From the NCBI GenBank assembly GCA_036259835.1, contig DATABA010000073.1, forward strand, positions 1-16,697: a stretch of DNA of 16,697 bases, read 5' to 3'. The notes beneath the pieces are model-generated. The model did not search any database, was not told where the DNA came from, and saw only the letters and a program-made list of their open reading frames with translations. Source of the DNA: JALYGK01 sp036259835 (GTDB lineage Bacteria > Actinomycetota > UBA4738). Positions 13,840 through 16,697 of the stretch are shown piece by piece; position 1 is the stretch's first letter; every line of letters starts with the position of its first letter. A program made the position numbers and the translations under genes.

Positions 13840-14961
13840 ATGGCCAGGGTTCCTGATCTCTACGGCGTCCTGGGCGTTTCCAGAGGCGCGACCGACGAAG
13901 AAATCAAACGCGCCTATCGAAAGCTGGCGCGCGAGCTTCACCCGGACGTCAACAAGGACCCGGAGGCGGAGCAGCGGTTCAAGGAGATCACCGCGGCGTA
14001 CCAGACGCTGTCCGATCCGGCCCGAAGGCGGCAGTACGACATGTTCGGATCGACCGGCGCCGCCGCCTCCGACCCCGACTTGTTCCCCTTCGGCGACATG
14101 AGCGACATCTTCGATGTCTTCTTCGGCGGGGGCTTCGGAAGCCGGCCCAGGGCCACGCGGCGCCGCACGCGGGTACGACGCGGCGAAGATGTGTTCGCGC
14201 AGGTCGCCCTGTCCTTCGAGGAAGCCGTGTTCGGCACGACGAAAGAGGTCGAAGTCGACAGCCTGGAGGAGTGCTCCCGATGCGGGGGGACGGGCTGCGA
14301 ACCGGGAACGCACCCATCGCGATGCAGGACGTGCGGCGGCGCCGGCGAGGTTCAGGACGTCTCGCGCAGCGTGTTCGGAACCGTCATGACCGCCCGCACG
14401 TGCACCGTATGCGAGGGAACCGGGGAAGAGATTGCTTCACCATGCCGAGACTGCGGCGGGGAGGGACGCGTCTCGAAGCGGCAGGCCATCAAAGTCGAGA
14501 TTCCGGCGGGTGTGGCGGACGGAATGGAGCTTCGCGTGACCTCGGCCGGACAGGAGGGCCGGCACGGAGGCGGCCCCGGCGATCTCTACGTGTCGCTTCG
14601 CGTTACTCCACATCCGGTGTTCGAACGCAGAGGGCAGGACCTGGTGTGCGCCCTACCGGTACCGATGACGCTCGCGGCGCTCGGGACCGATGTGGACGTG
14701 CCGACGCTGGAGGGCTCCGAGCGAGTTCGGCTTCAACCAGGAACGGAATCCGGCACGGTGGTGCGGCTCCGCGGGAAGGGGGTCCCGCAGCTCGGTGGTC
14801 GCGGGAGAGGCGACATCTTTGTAAACGTGATCGTGGAGAATCCGGCGCCCAGGACGAAAGAGGAGCGCGCCCTCCTGGAGCGGCTCGCCGAACTCCGCGG
14901 CGAGCAAGGTGATGGACATCGCGGGATCCTCGGAAAACTGCGCAAGCTCACCGAGAAGTGA
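13840..14961 (+). CDS. dnaJ: DnaJ co-chaperone (stand-alone, DnaJ2-type)
   Basis: An Hsp40 that delivers unfolded proteins to DnaK and stimulates its ATPase. The 373 residues contain the J domain at 5-70 with the HPD motif at 34-36. A short G/F-like region follows near 70-107 (FPFGDMSDIFDVFFGGGFGS) with less Gly than in E. coli DnaJ. The zinc-binding region starts at C145 and has four CxxCxGxG units (CSRCGGTG, CRTCGGAG, CTVCEGTG, CRDCGGEG). The substrate-binding C-terminal domains carry TPHPVFERRGQDLVC and RLRGKGVPQLGGRGRGDIFV. No dnaK or grpE is nearby. The pairing with hrcA is the actinobacterial dnaJ2 arrangement, so a second dnaJ next to dnaK elsewhere is expected. There are 52 nt between hrcA and this start, with a -10 box. 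Confidence 0.96.
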   Translation: MARVPDLYGVLGVSRGATDEEIKRAYRKLARELHPDVNKDPEAEQRFKEITAAYQTLSDPARRRQYDMFGSTGAAASDPDLFPFGDMSDIFDVFFGGGFGSRPRATRRRTRVRRGEDVFAQVALSFEEAVFGTTKEVEVDSLEECSRCGGTGCEPGTHPSRCRTCGGAGEVQDVSRSVFGTVMTARTCTVCEGTGEEIASPCRDCGGEGRVSKRQAIKVEIPAGVADGMELRVTSAGQEGRHGGGPGDLYVSLRVTPHPVFERRGQDLVCALPVPMTLAALGTDVDVPTLEGSERVRLQPGTESGTVVRLRGKGVPQLGGRGRGDIFVNVIVENPAPRTKEERALLERLAELRGEQGDGHRGILGKLRKLTEK

Positions 14962-14989
14962 TCCGGCATTACCGCAGATGAGGGCCTAG

Positions 14990-15712
14990 ATCTCCGCTCC
15001 TCGGTTCTTCGTCGACCAGCTTCGCCCCGGGGCAGTCGAACTAACGCCCGACGATTCCCGCCACGCCCTCCGGTCGCTTCGGCTTCGACCAAACGAGCCG
15101 GTGACGCTCGCCGATGGCCGCGGACAGGTGGGGACGGGCCGCCTCGCCGGCGAGAACCGAGGACGGGCGGTCGTCCAGATCGAGCGAGTCGAAAAAGTGG
15201 AATCTGCGAAGCCCGTCGTCACGGTCGCGCTGGCCCCACCAAAAGGTGAGCGCCTGCGATGGGCGGTCCAGAAGCTGGCCGAGCTCGGAGTTGATCGAAT
15301 GGTTGTTCTGCGGACCGAACGATCCGTCAGGGCCTGGGAGGACACTCGAGTTGAGAACGCGCTGGCGCGGCTCCGAACGACGGCCCGCGAGGCGGCCATG
15401 CAGTCTCGCCAGGCCTTCCTCATGGTGGTGGAGGACGGCGGTGAGCTGAACCGGTGGCTGGAGTCGGCCTCGTCGTCGAAGGTCCTTCTGTGGGAGCGGG
15501 CGGAGTTGCCTCTTCGGATGGGCCTCCCCCCAACGGCCGGCGACGTCGCCCTCCTCATCGGACCGGAAGGCGGATTCTCGGAGGCGGAGGTGGGGGCTGC
15601 TCAGAAGGCCGGAGCAAACGTGGCCTCGCTCGGGCCGAATGTGCTTCGAACAGAGACCGCCGCCGTGGTCGCTGCATCGCTGGCCTTGGCTCACTACGGA
15701 CGCCTCGGATAG
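14990..15712 (+). CDS. rsmE: RsmE, 16S rRNA (uracil1498-N3)-methyltransferase, with a non-standard start
   Basis: A SPOUT-class enzyme that methylates U1498 of 16S rRNA with S-adenosylmethionine. From 14990 the frame gives 240 codons, the family's normal length. The N-terminal PUA-like domain is clear (APRFFVDQLRPGAVELTP, DDSRHALRSLRL, VTLADGRG). The catalytic part shows KGERLRWAVQKLAELGVD (85-102), REAAMQSRQ (133-141), LLIGPEGGFSEAEV (189-201) and SLGPNVLRTETAAVVA (213-228), the trefoil-knot motifs. No ATG, GTG or TTG exists between an in-frame TAG (14987-14989) and GTG 15101, and starting at 15101 would delete the N-terminal domain. The ATC at 14990 has GAGGG 5 nt ahead, so I mark it as the probable start. 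Alternatives are an ATG at 14978 interrupted by the TAG through mutation, error or readthrough. It follows dnaJ by 28 nt. The function is firm and the start is not. Confidence 0.88.
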   Translation: MSAPRFFVDQLRPGAVELTPDDSRHALRSLRLRPNEPVTLADGRGQVGTGRLAGENRGRAVVQIERVEKVESAKPVVTVALAPPKGERLRWAVQKLAELGVDRMVVLRTERSVRAWEDTRVENALARLRTTAREAAMQSRQAFLMVVEDGGELNRWLESASSSKVLLWERAELPLRMGLPPTAGDVALLIGPEGGFSEAEVGAAQKAGANVASLGPNVLRTETAAVVAASLALAHYGRLG

Positions 15713-15715
15713 ATT
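15710..15715 (+). promoter_or_regulatory. -10 box for a leaderless HIT-protein transcript
   Basis: TAGATT, whose first three bases are the rsmE stop codon, is followed by 6 nt and the ATG at 15722. TTGGCT (15686-15691) lies 18 nt upstream as a four-of-six -35. This is the most complete of the leaderless-type promoters in the window. Confidence 0.5.
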
Positions 15716-15721
15716 GCGGTC

Positions 15722-16075
15722 ATGGCACAGGCCAGCGAATGCCTCTTCTGCAAGATTGCGAGGAACGAAGTCCAGGCCGAGGTGGTCCATTCCTCGGACA
15801 ACGTCGTGGCCTTTCGCGACATCAACCCACAGGCACCGACACACATCCTCCTGATCCCCAAGGAGCACGTCGAGTCCGCCGCCTCGTTGGGCGACAAGGA
15901 CGGGAAGTTGCTCGCGGAGCTCATGCAGACCGCCGCGCATCTGGCCGAGGCGGAGAACATCGATCGCTCCGGCTGGCGGCTTGTCACCAACGTCGGCGTG
16001 AACGCGGGACAGAGCGTCCTTCACCTCCACTTTCACTTGCTTGGTGGGCGCGGCTTCGGCTGGCCGCCGGGGTGA
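15722..16075 (+). CDS. HIT-family (HINT-like) nucleotide hydrolase
   Basis: A 117-residue histidine-triad protein of the HINT branch, which in characterised members cleaves purine nucleoside phosphoramidates such as AMP-lysine. Visible features are C7-x2-C10 (CLFCKIARNE), FRDINPQAPTHILLIPKEH (31-49), NVGVNAGQSV (90-99) and the triad HLHFHLL with catalytic His residues at 101, 103 and 105. The C-terminus GWPPG is also typical of the HINT group. The two cysteines together with His41 could bind zinc, as in some bacterial HIT proteins. The ATG lies 9 nt after the rsmE stop without a ribosome site but with a -10 box at the right distance for a leaderless start. The in vivo substrate is unknown. 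Confidence 0.93.
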   Translation: MAQASECLFCKIARNEVQAEVVHSSDNVVAFRDINPQAPTHILLIPKEHVESAASLGDKDGKLLAELMQTAAHLAEAENIDRSGWRLVTNVGVNAGQSVLHLHFHLLGGRGFGWPPG

Positions 16076-16081
16076 CTCCCG

Positions 16082-16087
16082 TATACT
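16082..16087 (+). promoter_or_regulatory. -10 box upstream of the phoH-family gene
   Basis: TATACT, a five-of-six -10 hexamer, lies 7 nt after the HIT stop. Transcription would begin near 16094, so the leader would start with the GC-rich hairpin described next. No -35 is recognisable. Confidence 0.4.
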
Positions 16088-16097
16088 TGAGGTGTCA

Positions 16098-16123
16098 GGG
16101 CCGCGGCGCATGCGGCCCCTTTT
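16098..16123 (+). terminator. Intrinsic terminator or leader attenuator between HIT and phoH
   Basis: GGGCCGC and GCGGCCC form a perfect 7-bp stem around a 7-nt loop (GGCGCAT), followed by C and four T. This is the best intrinsic terminator shape in the window. It would end the transcript coming from the HIT gene. Because a -10 box lies just before it, it may instead act on the phoH leader. Confidence 0.65.
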
Positions 16124-16151
16124 GCAATAGTCGTTGAGGTACGAGACCCCC

Positions 16152-16697
16152 TTGGCGAAAGCCCTCACACAAGTCAAGATCCTGGTCCCGGGCAACCAGC
16201 CGATGGTTGCGCTCCTTGGTCAGCGGGACGAGCTTCTCAAGCTCGTTGAATCGGCCTTCGACTCCGAGATCCATGTCCGCGGCAACGAGATCACCATCAC
16301 CGGCGAGGAGCACGACGTCGAACGTGTCGCTCTTCTCTTCGAGGAGCTCCTGGAGATCCTGAACCAGGGACATGGTCTGACCGCAGAGTCCGTGGGCAAG
16401 ACCATCGACATGATCAAGGAGGATCAGGCCAGACCGTCAGAGGTCCTCGGCGACGTGATCCTCACGAACCGCGGCAGGGCGGTCGCACCGAAGACGCTCG
16501 GCCAGAAGCGGTACGTCGACGCCATCAGGCGGAACACCGTCACGTTCGCCATCGGGCCGGCGGGAACTGGCAAGACGTACCTCGCGGTGGCCACCGCGGT
16601 AAAGGCGCTTCAGGATCGGGAAGTTTCGCGAATCATCCTGACGCGGCCGGCGGTCGAGGCGGGGGAGCGGCTCGGGTTCCTTCCCGGAACCCTGTAC
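16152..16697 (+). CDS. phoH: PhoH-family ATPase (PhoH-like), 3' end cut by window
   Basis: From TTG 16152 there are 182 codons open to the window edge, starting (M)AKALTQVKILVPGNQPMVAL. The N-terminal part (1-115) contains DSEIHVRGNEITITGEE and DVILTNRGRAVAPKTLGQK, as in PhoH-like proteins. The P-loop ATPase domain begins with the Walker A GPAGTGKTYLAVA, and RIILTRPAVEAGERLGFLPG is the family's most conserved signature. The Walker B region is outside the window. The family is usually followed by ybeY in bacteria, with proposed roles in RNA metabolism; the exact function is unsettled. Another in-frame TTG at 16134 lies directly after TCG, while GAGG at 16136 is 12 nt before the chosen TTG. The start is therefore uncertain, but the family is clear. 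Confidence 0.93.
   Translation, partial: MAKALTQVKILVPGNQPMVALLGQRDELLKLVESAFDSEIHVRGNEITITGEEHDVERVALLFEELLEILNQGHGLTAESVGKTIDMIKEDQARPSEVLGDVILTNRGRAVAPKTLGQKRYVDAIRRNTVTFAIGPAGTGKTYLAVATAVKALQDREVSRIILTRPAVEAGERLGFLPGTLY

Noticed and set aside
15101..15712. rsmE beginning at GTG 15101
   Set aside because: It would drop 37 residues that clearly encode the conserved PUA-like N-terminal domain (PRFFVDQL and following), so it is very unlikely to be the true start.
15041..16195. Minus-strand frame of 384 codons opposite rsmE and the HIT gene
   Set aside because: No domain seen. Both plus-strand proteins carry intact catalytic motifs.
1..16697. Search by eye for CRISPR arrays, insertion sequences, integrases, toxin-antitoxin or defence genes, tRNA and rRNA
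   Set aside because: No tandem spaced repeats, terminal inverted repeats, transposase motifs or RNA-gene signatures were seen. Nearly all sequence is taken up by recognisable housekeeping or transporter genes.

Overview
The window looks like a high-GC chromosome segment from a member of the Actinomycetota, probably a deep or uncultured lineage. The main evidence is gene order: leuS-comEA-comEC-holA, convergent rpsT, then lepA-hemW-hrcA-dnaJ-rsmE-HIT-phoH. This is close to the conserved order in actinobacteria such as Streptomyces. The pairing of hrcA with a stand-alone dnaJ (the dnaJ2 arrangement) and the many starts that lack a Shine-Dalgarno (SD) sequence but have a -10 box 6-9 nt upstream fit the same assignment. 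No 16S rRNA or other taxonomic marker is present, so the lineage is inferred.

Positions 1-2775 (minus strand) are the more accessory part. Reading in the direction of transcription they hold a divergent Na+/phosphate-cotransporter-family membrane protein, a CaX-type Ca2+/H+ antiporter, and the N-terminal part of a DehI-like protein cut by the window edge. Gaps of about 50 and 81 nt suggest co-transcription from a promoter in the 103-nt divergent region shared with leuS.

Positions 2879-9477 (plus strand) hold leuS (leucyl-tRNA synthetase), then comEA and comEC (DNA receptor and uptake channel for natural transformation), then holA (DNA polymerase III delta), which overlaps comEC by 8 nt. The rpsT gene (ribosomal protein S20) lies convergent on the minus strand and overlaps the 3' end of holA by 29 nt. 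It is divergent from lepA with only 40 nt between them.

Positions 9765-16697 (plus strand) hold lepA-hemW (4-nt ATGA overlap), a CIRCE operator, hrcA, dnaJ, rsmE, an HIT hydrolase and the start of a phoH-family gene. HrcA should repress its own gene through CIRCE. DnaJ is the likely co-regulated chaperone, although it also has its own -10 box.

The strongest oddity is the start of rsmE. The conserved N-terminal domain is clearly encoded from 14990, but that stretch has no ATG, GTG or TTG. The only upstream in-frame ATG (14978) is cut off by an in-frame TAG three codons later. An SD-like GAGGG lies 5 nt before an ATC codon at 14990, so either an AUC start or a recent or erroneous nonsense change is possible. 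A second pattern is the repeated TANNNT box 6-9 nt upstream of holA, rpsT, lepA, dnaJ and the HIT gene, which points to widespread leaderless mRNAs. I see no mobile element, CRISPR array, defence system, tRNA or rRNA. No gap between genes exceeds about 150 bases.
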